A DNA stretch of 64,000 nt, from NCBI RefSeq assembly GCF_014192095.1, contig NZ_JACHXN010000003.1:124001-188000 (forward strand), written 5' to 3'. This DNA comes from Phyllobacterium trifolii (lineage in GTDB: Bacteria > Pseudomonadota > Alphaproteobacteria > Rhizobiales > Rhizobiaceae). Position numbers and translations under genes: made by a program. How positions within the stretch are numbered: the stretch's first letter is position 1; each line of letters opens with the position of its first letter. Of the stretch, positions 37,745-50,106 are shown one piece after another. The notes under the pieces were generated by a model. It made no database searches, had not been told where the DNA came from, and worked only from the letters and a program-made list of their open reading frames with translations.

Positions 37745-38263
37745 TTATGGAAGTGCGTCAAAACCCTCGCCAAACCCATTAAGTTCGACCGGAATGCCGA
37801 TACCTTCTTCCGGTGTCTGGAAGACAATGAATGTTGCCGCCTTGCCGGTCTTTAGCGTCTGGACAAGCTGATCTTCCAGAATGACCTCGGCATAGCAACC
37901 ATCCTCGAAGCAACGAACGAAGTAAGCCCGGCCGATATCTTTACCATCCACATTGAGGCCAAGGCCGTTGGGCAGGAGTACACCAAGGGGGGCAAGTACA
38001 CGCAAGATCTTCGCTTTGTTGTCCGCCGTTTTCAGAACGACGACGGAGAGGCCCATTTCCGGACGATCCGCCGCGACGACGTTCTGGATCAGCGCGCATT
38101 GCTCCGATTTGGCACCCGCCGGCGTATCGCAGAGGATCGACCATGCGCCATGGGTGGACTTGACTGTGCCGCTTTGCTGCGCTGCCATTGCGGTGCCCGC
38201 AACGACAGTCATTGACAGAGCAAGCAGACCAGCAGCGATGCTACGTAGCGCGAAAGAGAACAT
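37745..38263 (-). CDS. IalB family secreted protein
   Basis: About 172 residues from ATG 38263, which has GGAG upstream; the ATG at 38284 is an alternative. A signal peptide ends TAMA, then VKSTHGAWSILCDTPAG and Cys pairs (CALIQ, FVRCFEDGCYAEV) match the invasion-associated locus B family of alphaproteobacteria. Despite the name, the family is widespread in non-pathogens; periplasmic with unknown role. It diverges from the cox cluster. Confidence 0.9.
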   Translation of the reverse strand: MFSFALRSIAAGLLALSMTVVAGTAMAAQQSGTVKSTHGAWSILCDTPAGAKSEQCALIQNVVAADRPEMGLSVVVLKTADNKAKILRVLAPLGVLLPNGLGLNVDGKDIGRAYFVRCFEDGCYAEVILEDQLVQTLKTGKAATFIVFQTPEEGIGIPVELNGFGEGFDALP

Positions 38264-38619
38264 GTAGGCTCCAAAACGAATCATCCAGACGTTAAACCGC
38301 TCCGCCCCGGATGAAAAGAATACCGCTCAAACGCTCCCCAGCATAGCGCGGCCTATAAGACGTGGTGTAGCCGAAAAATGGCCGGATTGTGAGCCTAATG
38401 GCCCTGTGTGCTGCAAAACAGCTGCAAGAACGAAAAAACTGCTGCTTCGAGCGGTCTGGGGCTTGCTGCTGGAAAGCCGCGCGCAAAAATGCCGCATGAG
38501 ATCACGTTCGCCTTCCTTGCGATGTAAGCTAATGTGTGGTTTGAACGCGCCATACATCGGGCCATCACGCTGCCCAGTCTTATTCTATGGAATCAATGCT
38601 TCATTCGGGAGATTTCTAG
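38264..38619. other. Intergenic region upstream of the cytochrome oxidase cluster
   Basis: 356 bp between the divergent IalB gene and coxB. It must hold the promoters for both, but I see no convincing -35/-10 pair, FNR/FixK palindrome (TTGAT-N4-ATCAA) or repeat. Open frames here lack family resemblance. Confidence 0.4.
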
Positions 38620-41182
<2,563 letters not shown>

Positions 41183-41190
41183 ACACGTCA

Positions 41191-41221
41191 ATGCCGGGAC
41201 TGCCAAAGGTTGTCCCGGCAT
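41191..41221 (+). terminator. Stable hairpin between ctaD and ctaB
   Basis: ATGCCGGGAC (41191-41200) pairs perfectly over 10 bp with GTCCCGGCAT (41212-41221), loop 11 nt. No T tract follows, so rather than a full terminator it may protect the ctaD 3' end or attenuate downstream expression within the cluster. Confidence 0.5.
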
Positions 41222-41243
41222 CGAATAATACAAGACGGATCAA

Positions 41244-42188
41244 ATGGCACTGATTGAGAAAAACGCAAATCTTGATGCGAGTATTGGCCTCTCGGAAGCC
41301 AATGCGTCGGATTATATTGCGCTGCTCAAGCCACGCGTCATGTCCTTGGTTGTCTTTACTGGCTTCGTTGGAATGATGGCTGCTCCTGGCCAGATAAATC
41401 CCGTCTTGGCCGCAATCGCCATCCTTTGCATTGCAGTCGGGGCAGGCGCCTCAGGTGCACTCAACATGTGGTACGATGCCGACATCGACGCCATTATGAA
41501 GCGCACCTCGAAGCGACCGATCCCTGCAGGACGTATCTCGCGCGGCGAGGTGTTGACATTTGGTCTCCTACTGTCGGCTTTTTCAGTCGTAACGCTGGGC
41601 CTTTTCGTCAATCTCTTGTCGGCATTTCTTCTGGCATTCACGATCTTCTTCTATGCTGTCATTTATACGATGTGGCTGAAGCGTTCCACGCCGCAGAACA
41701 TCGTTATCGGAGGAGCAGCGGGTGCGTTTCCACCCATGATCGGCTGGGCGGCGGTCACGAATTCTGTGAGCATGGAAAGCATCGTCCTTTTTCTCATCAT
41801 CTTCCTGTGGACGCCGCCGCATTTCTGGGCTTTGTCGCTCTTCATGTCGGATGACTATGAGAAGGCGAAAATCCCGATGATGCCCAATGTGGCGGGAGCC
41901 GCATCGACGAAGTTTCAGATTTTTCTCTATACTTTGCTGGTAGCACCAGTTGGTGTCCTCCCTTGGATCATGGGATTCGCGGGGCCAGGGTATGGCCTGT
42001 TTGCCATAGCGATGGGCGGTGCCTTTCTTGCTTCGGCCTTCACTGTATGGCGTGCTCCAGTTGGCGATGCGATGTTGAAGCCTGCCAAGAAGATGTTCGC
42101 TTTCTCCATTTTCTATCTTTTCAGTTTATATGCGGTGCTCCTCGGCGAGATTCTGGTGCGCAAGGCATTTCTGGTGGCTGGTGTTTAA
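41244..42188 (+). CDS. ctaB: Protoheme IX farnesyltransferase
   Basis: Makes haem O from haem B and farnesyl diphosphate, the first step to haem A of the oxidase. 314-residue UbiA-superfamily membrane protein; the Asp-rich motif [15 protein letters not shown] followed by KRPIPAG and later [17 protein letters not shown] with the second Asp region are intact. The name cyoE is equivalent. ctaA (haem A synthase) is not in the cluster. Confidence 0.96.
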   Translation: MALIEKNANLDASIGLSEANASDYIALLKPRVMSLVVFTGFVGMMAAPGQINPVLAAIAILCIAVGAGASGALNMWYDADIDAIMKRTSKRPIPAGRISRGEVLTFGLLLSAFSVVTLGLFVNLLSAFLLAFTIFFYAVIYTMWLKRSTPQNIVIGGAAGAFPPMIGWAAVTNSVSMESIVLFLIIFLWTPPHFWALSLFMSDDYEKAKIPMMPNVAGAASTKFQIFLYTLLVAPVGVLPWIMGFAGPGYGLFAIAMGGAFLASAFTVWRAPVGDAMLKPAKKMFAFSIFYLFSLYAVLLGEILVRKAFLVAGV

Positions 42189-42189
42189 T

Positions 42190-42366
42190 ATGAGCAACGA
42201 CATGGTAACTCTCACGGACAAGCAGAAGCGGGCACAGCGCAGTCGCTCCCTGGCGCTCGCGCTGGCGTTGGCCGCGTTTGTTGTCGTTGTCTATGTCGGG
42301 ACATGGGCCAAAATCGGGGCCAATCACTCTTCGCAAACGGCACCCGTAACGAGGCCCGCACAATGA
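42190..42366 (+). CDS. coxF: Cytochrome c oxidase-associated small membrane protein CoxF
   Basis: 58 residues from ATG 42190, one base after the ctaB stop. A basic N-terminus ([10 protein letters not shown]) precedes one membrane helix (about 20-40, [17 protein letters not shown]), then a short Pro/Thr tail. Position between ctaB and ctaG matches the small CoxF protein of rhizobial cox clusters; its biochemical role is not known. The stop overlaps the ctaG start (ATGA). Confidence 0.8.
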   Translation: MSNDMVTLTDKQKRAQRSRSLALALALAAFVVVVYVGTWAKIGANHSSQTAPVTRPAQ

Positions 42367-42962
42367 GCGATGCACCGAAGCGCAAGGTTTCCGACCGGAC
42401 GATCGCAATTTCTTGCCTCGCGTTCTTCTTCGGCATGGTGGGTATGGCGTTTGCTGCCGTCCCGCTCTACGCCATGTTCTGCCAGGTCACGGGATATGGT
42501 GGCACGACCCAGCGTGTTGAACAGATGTCCGATACAATTCTTGACAAAAAAATCACTGTGCGTTTCGACGCCAATACTTCTGGTGGCTTGCCGTGGCAGT
42601 TCGAGCCTGTACAGCGCGAAGTCACGATGAATATCGGCGAAACCAAGCTGATCAAATACGAGGCCAAGAATATTGTCGACAAGCCGACCGCCGGGCGCGC
42701 GTCATTCAACGTGACGCCGCAGGCTGCGGGTGCTTACTTCAACAAGGTCGAGTGCTTCTGCTTCACGGATACGGTCCTGAAGCCAGGTGAAGATCTGGAA
42801 ATGCCGGTCGTCTTTTTTGTCGATCCGGACATCGTCAATGCGCCTGAGCTGAAGGGCGTCAACACAATCACTCTATCCTACACATTCTTCCCGATCCCTA
42901 TGCCGGCACCCATTGCTGCCAATACCGAGGTCAAGAAGAATGGTACATCAGGACAACTCTAA
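42363..42962 (+). CDS. ctaG: Cytochrome c oxidase assembly protein CtaG (Cox11)
   Basis: Membrane-anchored copper chaperone that delivers CuB to subunit I. 199 residues from ATG 42363; one N-terminal helix (about 14-35) then a periplasmic immunoglobulin-like domain with [17 protein letters not shown] and the copper motif [17 protein letters not shown] near the end is also typical. Overlaps coxF by 4 nt, implying coupled translation. Confidence 0.96.
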   Translation: MSDAPKRKVSDRTIAISCLAFFFGMVGMAFAAVPLYAMFCQVTGYGGTTQRVEQMSDTILDKKITVRFDANTSGGLPWQFEPVQREVTMNIGETKLIKYEAKNIVDKPTAGRASFNVTPQAAGAYFNKVECFCFTDTVLKPGEDLEMPVVFFVDPDIVNAPELKGVNTITLSYTFFPIPMPAPIAANTEVKKNGTSGQL

Positions 42963-43018
42963 ACTGCGCCGGCTTAGCCCGGTGTCAAAACCAATGAACA
43001 GACCTTGCGAGGGTTAGA

Positions 43019-43897
43019 ATGGCCGAGACGCACCAAAAGAACCACGATTACCACATCATCGATCCCAGCCCTTGGCCGTTTCTTGGCTCGGTTGGCGCGT
43101 TTGTTCTCGCAATCGGCGGCATCGCTTTCATGCGTTATCATGCCGGCGGCGAGCTTGTCCTTTTCCGTGCTAATCTCACAAACCCCTGGATCCTGCTTAT
43201 AGGCGTGATGATCGTTCTTTATACGATGTACGGCTGGTGGTCCGACACGATCAAGGAGAGCAAGGAAGGCCATCACACGCGCGTGGTCTCGTTGCATCTG
43301 CGCTACGGCATGATCATGTTCATCGCGTCAGAAGTGATGTTCTTCGTTGCCTGGTTCTGGGCTTTCTTCGATGCCAGTCTTTTCCCCGGGGAAGCAGCGC
43401 AAGTAGCGCGGACAGCATTCACCGGCGGTGTATGGCCCCCGAAGGGTATTGAAGTTCTCGACCCGTTGCACCTGCCGCTTTATAACACCGTTATCCTGCT
43501 TTTGTCCGGCACGACGGTCACGTGGGCGCACCATGCTCTGATCCACAATGATCGCAAGGGCCTGATCACGGGCCTGACGCTCACCGTCCTGCTTGGTCTG
43601 CTCTTTTCCTCGGTGCAGGCATACGAATACATTCACGCTCCATTTGCGTTCAAGGATTCGATCTACGGTGCAACATTCTTCATGGCGACTGGTTTCCACG
43701 GTTTCCACGTCATCATTGGAACCATCTTCCTCGCTGTATGCTTGCTTCGTTCGCTCCGGGGTGACTTTACGCCGACCAAACATTTCGGCTTCGAGGCTGC
43801 GGCCTGGTATTGGCACTTCGTTGACGTGGTCTGGCTGTTCCTGTTCTTCTCGATCTATGTATGGGCATCCTGGGGTGCTCCGATAGCCGTGGAATAG
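43019..43897 (+). CDS. ctaE: Cytochrome c oxidase subunit III
   Basis: 292-residue membrane subunit with seven helices, stabilising subunit I and the proton path. Diagnostic segments are HDYHIIDPSPWPFLGS at the N-terminus, GMIMFIASEVMFFVAWFWAF, and the C-terminal FEAAAWYWHFVDVVWLFLF. It follows ctaG after 56 nt. A Rho-independent terminator candidate follows at 43921, suggesting the main cox transcript ends here. Confidence 0.97.
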   Translation: MAETHQKNHDYHIIDPSPWPFLGSVGAFVLAIGGIAFMRYHAGGELVLFRANLTNPWILLIGVMIVLYTMYGWWSDTIKESKEGHHTRVVSLHLRYGMIMFIASEVMFFVAWFWAFFDASLFPGEAAQVARTAFTGGVWPPKGIEVLDPLHLPLYNTVILLLSGTTVTWAHHALIHNDRKGLITGLTLTVLLGLLFSSVQAYEYIHAPFAFKDSIYGATFFMATGFHGFHVIIGTIFLAVCLLRSLRGDFTPTKHFGFEAAAWYWHFVDVVWLFLFFSIYVWASWGAPIAVE

Positions 43898-43920
43898 GCG
43901 GACTTTGTCTAAAATTTGCG

Positions 43921-43955
43921 GGCGGTCGTGGAAACACGGCCGCTCTCACTTTTTC
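43921..43955 (+). terminator. Rho-independent terminator after ctaE
   Basis: GCGGTCGTG (43922-43930) and CACGGCCGC (43935-43943) form a 9-bp stem with one G-U pair, closed by a GAAA tetraloop, followed by TCTCACTTTTTC. This is the clearest terminator in the window. Confidence 0.7.
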
Positions 43956-44022
43956 AGCACATTCCTGCGCAACCATCCGATATACTCACTGCAAAGCCCC
44001 TCCGGCCTTGAGGCACATGACC

Positions 44023-44418
44023 ATGAATCAAGACACGGCGCTTTACCCCCCAGTTGACCCGGTAGCTGCCGGCGTTAAGGCGAGGTGCCCACGCTGTGGA
44101 CAGGGCAAGCTGTTCGATGGCTTCCTGACGCCGGCGAAGCACTGTTCCACCTGTGGGCTGGACTATTCATTCATCGACACGGGCGAGGGCCCGGCAGTTC
44201 TGGTGATGCTCTTGATCGGCTTCATTGTCGTCGGCCTTGCCCTCTGGATGGAGGTGACGCTCGATCCGCCATTGTGGCTGCATTTTATCATGTGGATACC
44301 CCTGGCCCTCGTGCTCTGCCTTACGGCGCTCCGCTGGATGAAGGGCATTCTGATAGCCTTGCAGTACAAGCATAAAGCCGCAGAGGGTCGGCTTGATACG
44401 CTGGATAGCCATGACTGA
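44023..44418 (+). CDS. DUF983 family zinc-ribbon membrane protein
   Basis: 131 residues from ATG 44023 (AGG at 9 nt; ATG 44017 is possible). Two Cys pairs, ARCPRCGQGKLF and KHCSTCGLDYSF, suggest a zinc ribbon, followed by two membrane helices (about 60-80 and 85-105). DUF983 proteins commonly sit in alphaproteobacterial cox clusters and may assist oxidase assembly, but their role is unproven. It overlaps the SURF1 gene. Confidence 0.9.
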   Translation: MNQDTALYPPVDPVAAGVKARCPRCGQGKLFDGFLTPAKHCSTCGLDYSFIDTGEGPAVLVMLLIGFIVVGLALWMEVTLDPPLWLHFIMWIPLALVLCLTALRWMKGILIALQYKHKAAEGRLDTLDSHD

Positions 44419-45211
44419 GCGTGTGACACCTTTACCAAGCAACCGCTTCCCGTGGATAAAAGTTGTCCTGGGTGCAATCGTTTTCGCAATCTTGATCGCC
44501 CTCGGGACCTGGCAGGTCGAACGCCTGTACTGGAAGGAAGGCCTGCTGGCGGAGATAGATGCTCGAACGCATGCGAAGCCCTCTTCGCTCGCCGAGATCG
44601 AGAAAGTCTGGGCGGCTGAAAAGGATGTCGACTACCGGACAGTGACAGTGACCGGCCGGCTGCTTAATGATCGCGAGCGTCACTATTTCGCGACCTATGA
44701 CGGCACTTCCGGGTTCTACGTCTATACGCCGCTTTTGCTTGACGACGGTCGCGCAGTCTTCGTTAATCGCGGCTTTGTTCCCTATGACAAGAAGAATTCC
44801 GTGACACGGCCACAAGGCGAAGTCGAGGGACAGATGGTTGTGACGGGGCTTGCGCGCAATCCGCTTTATGACAAGCCTTCGTCGATCGTGCCGAATAACG
44901 ACCTCATGACCAATATCTACTATTGGAAAGACCTGCCAACGATGGCGGGACAGTCGGGCATTGCAGATGACAAGCTGGTTCCTTTTTTCATCGATGCCGA
45001 CAAGACGCCAAATCCCGGGGGCCTGCCGGTCGGCGGTGTGACGATCATCGATCTGCCAAACAGCCACCTGCAATATGCGGTAACCTGGTATGGCCTCGCC
45101 GTGACACTGCTTGCGGTTGCGGGAATTTCGCTTTGGCAGCGATACCATCCCAAAGATCCAAACGAGCCTGATCCCAGCCAATCTGAAGCTTCGGACTTGA
45201 CTTCGCGTTGA
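44411..45211 (+). CDS. SURF1 family cytochrome oxidase assembly protein
   Basis: 266 residues from ATG 44411, overlapping the DUF983 gene by 8 nt. Topology is that of SURF1: an N-terminal helix ([20 protein letters not shown]), a periplasmic domain with [18 protein letters not shown] and [11 protein letters not shown], and a C-terminal helix ([18 protein letters not shown]). SURF1 acts in haem a insertion into subunit I. It closes the cox-related block, 51 nt upstream of ispH. Confidence 0.94.
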   Translation: MTERVTPLPSNRFPWIKVVLGAIVFAILIALGTWQVERLYWKEGLLAEIDARTHAKPSSLAEIEKVWAAEKDVDYRTVTVTGRLLNDRERHYFATYDGTSGFYVYTPLLLDDGRAVFVNRGFVPYDKKNSVTRPQGEVEGQMVVTGLARNPLYDKPSSIVPNNDLMTNIYYWKDLPTMAGQSGIADDKLVPFFIDADKTPNPGGLPVGGVTIIDLPNSHLQYAVTWYGLAVTLLAVAGISLWQRYHPKDPNEPDPSQSEASDLTSR

Positions 45212-45261
45212 TTGCCGCCCAATTCCAACAGCACTGTAACGCTTCCATGAGACACGACACG

Positions 45262-46263
45262 ATGGCTGACAAGAAACCACTGACAATCCGCCTGTGCGGG
45301 CCGCGCGGTTTTTGCGCCGGTGTGGATCGCGCCATCCAGATCGTCGTTTTGGCGTTGAAGAAATATGGCGCACCTGTCTACGTCCGCCATGAGATCGTGC
45401 ATAACCGTTACGTCGTCGAAGGCTTGCAGGCCCGCGGAGCGGTTTTTGTCGAAGAGCTCGACGAAATTCCTCCGGAGCATCGCAATCAGCCTGTGGTCTT
45501 TTCCGCGCACGGGGTTCCGAAGTCGGTTCCCTCCGATGCGGAAAGCAAGAACCTTTTCTATCTGGATGCAACATGCCCGCTGGTGTCCAAGGTTCATAAG
45601 CAGGCGATGCGCCACCAGCGGCTCGGCCGCCATGTCATTCTCGTCGGTCACTCGGGCCATCCGGAAGTCATCGGTACGATGGGTCAATTGCCTGAAGGTG
45701 CGGTGACGCTGATCGAAACCATCGCCGATGCTGAGACCTATGTCCCCGAGGATCCCGACAATCTCGGCTTCGTGACGCAGACAACACTTTCCGTTGACGA
45801 TACTGCCGGGATCATCGCGACCTTGCAGCGCCGCTTCCCCGCGCTGACGGCACCAGCTGCAGAATCGATCTGCTACGCCACTACGAACCGCCAGGACGCT
45901 GTGAAAGCCGCGGCTCCAGGCTGCGATCTTTTTCTCGTCGTGGGAGCTCCGAACTCTTCCAATTCAAAGCGACTGGTTGAGGTCGCCGAACGGTCGGGGG
46001 CCGTACAATCCCTGCTGGTTCAACGAGCCGGCGACATCGACTGGAGCAGGGTCGGCAACATTTCGGTGGTCGGATTATCCGCCGGAGCTTCAGCTCCGGA
46101 GATCATCGTTGACGAAATCATTCAGTCCTTTTCGGAGCGGTATATCGTGTCGATCGAACTCGCGGAAACAACCATCGAGACCGAAAATTTCCATGTGATG
46201 CGGGACCTGCGCGATGTGGAACTGACGAGCGCCGATATGGCATTCGTCAACGGCAGCCGATAA
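45262..46263 (+). CDS. ispH: 4-hydroxy-3-methylbut-2-enyl diphosphate reductase
   Basis: Last MEP pathway enzyme, an iron-sulfur protein forming IPP and DMAPP. The three cluster cysteines are in [11 protein letters not shown] (Cys12), [11 protein letters not shown] and [11 protein letters not shown] chose ATG 45262, giving 333 residues and placing the first ligand at residue 12 as in E. coli; ATG 45247 is an alternative and neither has a strong ribosome-binding site. thrB follows after 10 nt. Confidence 0.96.
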   Translation: MADKKPLTIRLCGPRGFCAGVDRAIQIVVLALKKYGAPVYVRHEIVHNRYVVEGLQARGAVFVEELDEIPPEHRNQPVVFSAHGVPKSVPSDAESKNLFYLDATCPLVSKVHKQAMRHQRLGRHVILVGHSGHPEVIGTMGQLPEGAVTLIETIADAETYVPEDPDNLGFVTQTTLSVDDTAGIIATLQRRFPALTAPAAESICYATTNRQDAVKAAAPGCDLFLVVGAPNSSNSKRLVEVAERSGAVQSLLVQRAGDIDWSRVGNISVVGLSAGASAPEIIVDEIIQSFSERYIVSIELAETTIETENFHVMRDLRDVELTSADMAFVNGSR

Positions 46264-46273
46264 GAGCTAGCAT

Positions 46274-47254
46274 ATGGCCGTCTATACCGACATCAATGAA
46301 ATCGACTTGGCGCACTTCCTCAAAGACTACGACATCGGCGAGCTGCTTTCGTATAAGGGCATTGCCGAGGGCGTCGAAAACTCCAACTATCTGCTGCATA
46401 CCAGCACTGGATCGTACATTCTGACGTTGTACGAGAAACGTGTGAACAGCAACGATCTGCCGTTCTTTCTCGGTTTGATGCGCCACCTGGCGGGCAAGGG
46501 GATACGCTGTCCTTTGCCAGTGAACCAGAAGTCCGGATCAAGCATCGGTGAGCTGGCTGGTCGGCCTGCTGCGATCGTAACCTTTCTCGAAGGCATGTGG
46601 ATGCGCCGCCCGACCGTGCAGCATTGCTTTGCCTTGGGCGAGGCAATGGCGAGGATGCATGTCGCAGGCGAGGATTTCCCCATGCGCCGCCCCAATGCGC
46701 TCTCGGTGGAAGGTTGGCGGCCCCTGTGGAATAATTCCAAGACCGGTGCCGATCGGGTTGAACCAGGCCTTGCAGACGAGACAGAGACCGATCTGGCCTT
46801 CTTCGAGTCCAACTGGCCGTCGCACTTGCCCTCGGGTGTCATCCATGCAGACCTTTTTCCAGACAACGTCTTCTTTTTGGGAAACAAATTGTCGGGACTG
46901 ATCGATTTCTATTTCGCCTGTACCGATCTGCTTGCCTACGATGTGGCCGTTTGCCTGAACGCCTGGTGCTTTGAAAAGGATCATTCTTTCAATCTAAACA
47001 AGGGCACAGCCTTGCTCCGAGGCTACAATTCTGTTCGCCCGCTCTCGGCGGACGAAGCGGTAAGCCTACCTGTCCTTGCACGCGGTTCGGCGCTGCGTTT
47101 CATGCTCACAAGATTGTACGATTGGCTCAACACGCCGGAAGGCAGCCTCGTCGTCAAAAAAGACCCGATGGAATACATCCGCCGGATGCGCTTTCACCGC
47201 CAGATCAGGTCGGCAGAAGAATACGGGCTTATCCTGGAAGGGTCAAAAGTGTGA
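46274..47254 (+). CDS. thrB: Homoserine kinase (aminoglycoside phosphotransferase fold)
   Basis: Phosphorylates homoserine for threonine synthesis. 326 residues of the APH-fold ThrB found in alphaproteobacteria and pseudomonads, not the GHMP type: [16 protein letters not shown] at the N-terminus, GVENSNYLL, and the catalytic loop [14 protein letters not shown] then [11 protein letters not shown]. The next enzyme, threonine synthase, is encoded separately at 55841. The stop overlaps the rnhA start (GTGA). Confidence 0.95.
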   Translation: MAVYTDINEIDLAHFLKDYDIGELLSYKGIAEGVENSNYLLHTSTGSYILTLYEKRVNSNDLPFFLGLMRHLAGKGIRCPLPVNQKSGSSIGELAGRPAAIVTFLEGMWMRRPTVQHCFALGEAMARMHVAGEDFPMRRPNALSVEGWRPLWNNSKTGADRVEPGLADETETDLAFFESNWPSHLPSGVIHADLFPDNVFFLGNKLSGLIDFYFACTDLLAYDVAVCLNAWCFEKDHSFNLNKGTALLRGYNSVRPLSADEAVSLPVLARGSALRFMLTRLYDWLNTPEGSLVVKKDPMEYIRRMRFHRQIRSAEEYGLILEGSKV

Positions 47255-47706
47255 AGGAGATTCAGGCTTTTACCGATGGCGCTTGCTCCGGCAATCCCGG
47301 CCCGGGAGGCTGGGGCGCGGTTCTACGCTGGAACGGCAATGAAAAGGAACTCTCTGGCGGTGAAGCCGACACGACCAACAACCGTATGGAGTTGATGGCG
47401 GCGATCTCGGCTTTGAATGCCCTGAAGGAGCCCTGCCAGGTCGATCTCTATACGGATTCGGTCTATGTTCGCGATGGTATTTCTGGCTGGATCGACGGCT
47501 GGAAGCGTAACGGCTGGAAAACTGCCGCGAAGAAGCCGGTGAAGAATGCCGAACTCTGGCATGCGCTGGATGAAGCGCGCAAGCGTCACAAGGTGGTCTG
47601 GCATTGGGTCAAAGGGCATGCGGGTCATCCGGAGAACGAGCGTGCCGACGAACTCGCGCGCGCCGGCATGGCACCATTCAAACAGAAGCGAATGCCGCAA
47701 GTTTAA
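47251..47706 (+). CDS. rnhA: Ribonuclease HI
   Basis: Degrades the RNA strand of RNA-DNA hybrids. 151 residues from GTG 47251 with GGAAGGG upstream, overlapping thrB by 4 nt. All catalytic carboxylates appear: Asp in [16 protein letters not shown], Glu in NNRMELMAA, Asp in [11 protein letters not shown], and Asp in ERADELAR, with His in [11 protein letters not shown] longer ATG frame from 47122 lies wholly within thrB and is not supported. Confidence 0.96.
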   Translation: MKEIQAFTDGACSGNPGPGGWGAVLRWNGNEKELSGGEADTTNNRMELMAAISALNALKEPCQVDLYTDSVYVRDGISGWIDGWKRNGWKTAAKKPVKNAELWHALDEARKRHKVVWHWVKGHAGHPENERADELARAGMAPFKQKRMPQV

Positions 47707-47836
47707 GCATATCACGTGAATAGGTGCGCGAGGCGCAAGGATGGCGATGCGTTGCGGCCGGTATTTCGCGGGGCCTGGCGATAGAGCCTTCCCGGCATGA
47801 AATAGAGGGATCGGCGCGAACCAATCCCCCACAACG

Positions 47837-48139
47837 TTACTGGCCGGTCATGATGCCCTTGACGCCGCGCCCCATGGTGCAAGCTTTCAGATGGGCGATT
47901 TCCGCCTCATGGTCGCCTCCACTCATACTGGCTACCGGCAAACCGATCAGGAAAACGCCAAGCGCGTCATTGGTCGCGGCAGATTGCTGAACCGATGAAA
48001 AGGCGGCAAGTTGTTGCGCCGCGTTGGGTGGGCAATTGCTGGCATAGGCAAGCGGCTGGATGCGGCCGGGCGGCGTGGCGCAACCGGCGAGCAAGCTGAT
48101 GGCGATGAATGGTGCTGCTAGTTTCTTCAATTTGGTCAT
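47837..48139 (-). CDS. Small lipoprotein of unknown function
   Basis: About 100 residues from ATG 48139 (AGGGG a few bases upstream; ATG 48163 is an alternative). MTKLKKLAAPFIAISLLAGC is a lipoprotein signal with a LLAGC lipobox. The mature part contains a hydrophobic NDALGVFLIGLPVASM segment and a Cys near the end (HLKACTMG). No family recognised. It converges on rnhA across a 130-bp gap with no visible feature. Confidence 0.65.
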   Translation of the reverse strand: MTKLKKLAAPFIAISLLAGCATPPGRIQPLAYASNCPPNAAQQLAAFSSVQQSAATNDALGVFLIGLPVASMSGGDHEAEIAHLKACTMGRGVKGIMTGQ

Positions 48140-48318
48140 TTTCCCCTGAAAGCGTTTTCTCATCAGGCCGGTTTGTCATCCCCCGGCGACGGGCAAGCGC
48201 CCGAATGGTCAGAGTAAACGCTCAAGGCTTAAGGATTGCGCCCGACTTAGATTAAGCTTTTAACCAACTGACGCGCATCGATGGTATTATCAGCCTTTGT
48301 CTTCATCACAGCCGATGT

Positions 48319-48402
48319 TCAGCGGCCGGCGACTTCGGCGAAAGGATTGATGGAGCTCACCTTGGAGGCGTCCTTGGACAGAACTTCCCACGGACAGTGG
48401 GC
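48319..48402 (-). pseudogene. Possible C-terminal gene remnant
   Basis: A minus-strand frame reads CPWEVLSKDASKVSSINPF and continues AEVAGR to a TGA at 48319. It looks like the end of a real protein but has no room for a start: a stop codon lies a few codons upstream, near the edge of the composite repeat. The parent gene is not recognised, and a chance frame is possible. Confidence 0.25.
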
Positions 48403-48420
48403 CCGTTACCCGCCATTTCT

Positions 48421-48724
48421 GTCTGAGGGTGCTGATTGCCGGATGGCAATGCTGCTGTGCGTGGTTCGACAAGCTCACCATGAGGGAAGTGGGTTGATGG
48501 CAGGGAGCCACAATTTGCAAAGCGAAGAACTACCGCAAGGCGCATTAGGGTTGGTGACTATCCATGCAATCCTCAATCTCCCTCATGGTGAGCTTGTCGA
48601 ACCACGCACAGTGCCTTTTGCCAAAATCTAGTACCGACAGCAGAGTGTCTCTTACCCCCTTTTGAAGAGGGAGGTTGCATAGCAGCAGGGAGGGAGGCTT
48701 GGATTTACACCCAGACTTATCCCC
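48421..48724 (-). repeat. Composite mosaic repeat, copy 3 (inverted relative to copy 2)
   Basis: Read on the minus strand this is the same composite as 15069-15399: module A at 48724-48634 (GGGGATAAGTCTGGGT to ACTCTGCTGTCGG), then the palindrome with perfect 32-nt arms at 48610-48579 and 48487-48456, then the shared GCCATCCGGCAATCAGCA flank. The gap 48140-48743 holds this element and, at 48319-48402, a possible coding remnant. Confidence 0.85.
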
Positions 48725-48743
48725 ACTCCGATATGCTCTTGTT

Positions 48744-49229
48744 CTAGAGCTGATTGAGAATGGTAGCTGCGCTCGAGGTGACAGCCTGACCAGGAGACTC
48801 TTCGATATTGAGTTGCTTCACCACGCCGTCTTCAATCAGCATTGAATACCGCTTGGAGCGTATGCCCATATTACCGGCACCAAGATCGACATCAAGACCG
48901 ACTGCCTTGGTGAACGTGGCATTGCCGTCCGAGAGGTACTGAATCTTTCCCTCGCCATTCGTTGCCTTGGCCCAGGCGCCCATGACATGCGGATCATTGA
49001 CGGCTACCACGACAATTGCGTCGATGCCCTTTGCCAGAATGGCATCCCTGTTTTCAAGATAACCTGGCAGATGGTTCATGCTGCAGGTCGGCGTAAATGC
49101 GCCAGGAACAGCAAAGAGAACAATTCTCTTGCCCTTGAATAGCGCATCGGAGCGGACTTCACTGACACCCTCATCCGACTTCGTCTTGAATACAGCGTCC
49201 GGCAAACGCTCGCCTACCTTGATCGTCAT
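48744..49229 (-). CDS. Peroxiredoxin, Prx5 type
   Basis: 161 residues from ATG 49229, preceded by GGGAGC. Thiol peroxidase of the Prx5/AhpE-like group: the active-site segment VPGAFTPTCSMNHLPGY holds the peroxidatic Cys at about 49. No other cysteine occurs, so there is no internal resolving Cys and turnover would need an external thiol such as glutathione or glutaredoxin. A longer frame to 49424 lacks support. Confidence 0.93.
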   Translation of the reverse strand: MTIKVGERLPDAVFKTKSDEGVSEVRSDALFKGKRIVLFAVPGAFTPTCSMNHLPGYLENRDAILAKGIDAIVVVAVNDPHVMGAWAKATNGEGKIQYLSDGNATFTKAVGLDVDLGAGNMGIRSKRYSMLIEDGVVKQLNIEESPGQAVTSSAATILNQL

Positions 49230-49308
49230 GAATAGCTCCCTGTGAGATGATGATATGTGACTTTCCGCAGATAGGGTGCGCACTTGGAAAAGTCGAGAAT
49301 TTTGATTG

Positions 49309-50106
49309 CTATTCCTGCACGCCGATCGTTCCGGAGACCGCCTTGTCTCCCTGAACCAGCGTGTAGTTGAGAGGCGGCGTTTTTTTGTCCTTTCCGGAAA
49401 TGATCCGCACGGAAAAAACGGCACTATTCGCCTGCCGGTCCTTCAGTTTCGACATGCCGAACGTAACGATTCCATCGCCCGCGACGAAAATGTCGGTGTT
49501 TGGATCATCGGAAGGAAGGTCGACCGTTACCCTAACACGATCATCCTTGCGTACCGCGCTACGCGCCCCGAATGTCGCCGACGCTACGCCCGGCAGCTGT
49601 TCAAAGGCCGAATCTATGAGCGTTTTGGTCAGCGGGTCGGTCGGTTTGGTGTTGTCGACGGCAAAATCAAACTCCGCTTTGACAGGGATGCAGATCGTCT
49701 CGCAAATTCCAAGAAATGCATGGCCCTTCAAATGAGCGGGCTTGGCAGGATCGGCCAGCGTGAGCGTCACTGGCAAGGCGATCGGTTTCTTGTATCCCGC
49801 CCAGTGCGTATTGCCCTCATCGAAGCGATGCGGTGTTGGAAACGAAAGCGCATAGCTTTTAATGTTGGTGCTTTCGGTGAGATCGAGTTCTGGCGGCACA
49901 CCCGCATCACCGGGTTCTCGCCAATAGGTTTTCCAGCCCGGATCGAGATTAATCTCTATGGCTCCGCGGATCTCGGGCGATGGCTGGACGGGATTGTCGA
50001 TGACGAGCCTGACATTGCCGCCGGGCGTCTTCGTCCATTCGGAGTTTGCATGCGCCGGAGCGGCAAACGCAATCACGGCGGCAAGAAAGAGCAATTCTGT
50101 TTTCAT
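49309..50106 (-). CDS. Periplasmic DsbD N-terminal-like protein
   Basis: About 265 residues from ATG 50106 (AAAGG upstream). A signal peptide ends PAHA; the mature protein has [35 protein letters not shown] and [15 protein letters not shown], matching the DsbD N-terminal (thiol-disulfide interchange) domain family found as free-standing periplasmic proteins in rhizobia. The Cys-x3-Cys pair may exchange disulfides. No membrane DsbD partner is adjacent. Confidence 0.85.
   Translation of the reverse strand: MKTELLFLAAVIAFAAPAHANSEWTKTPGGNVRLVIDNPVQPSPEIRGAIEINLDPGWKTYWREPGDAGVPPELDLTESTNIKSYALSFPTPHRFDEGNTHWAGYKKPIALPVTLTLADPAKPAHLKGHAFLGICETICIPVKAEFDFAVDNTKPTDPLTKTLIDSAFEQLPGVASATFGARSAVRKDDRVRVTVDLPSDDPNTDIFVAGDGIVTFGMSKLKDRQANSAVFSVRIISGKDKKTPPLNYTLVQGDKAVSGTIGVQE

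Noticed and set aside
44432-45574. Minus-strand frame of 380 codons opposite SURF1 and ispH
   Set aside because: Arg-rich low-information translation, typical of antisense to GC-rich coding sequence.
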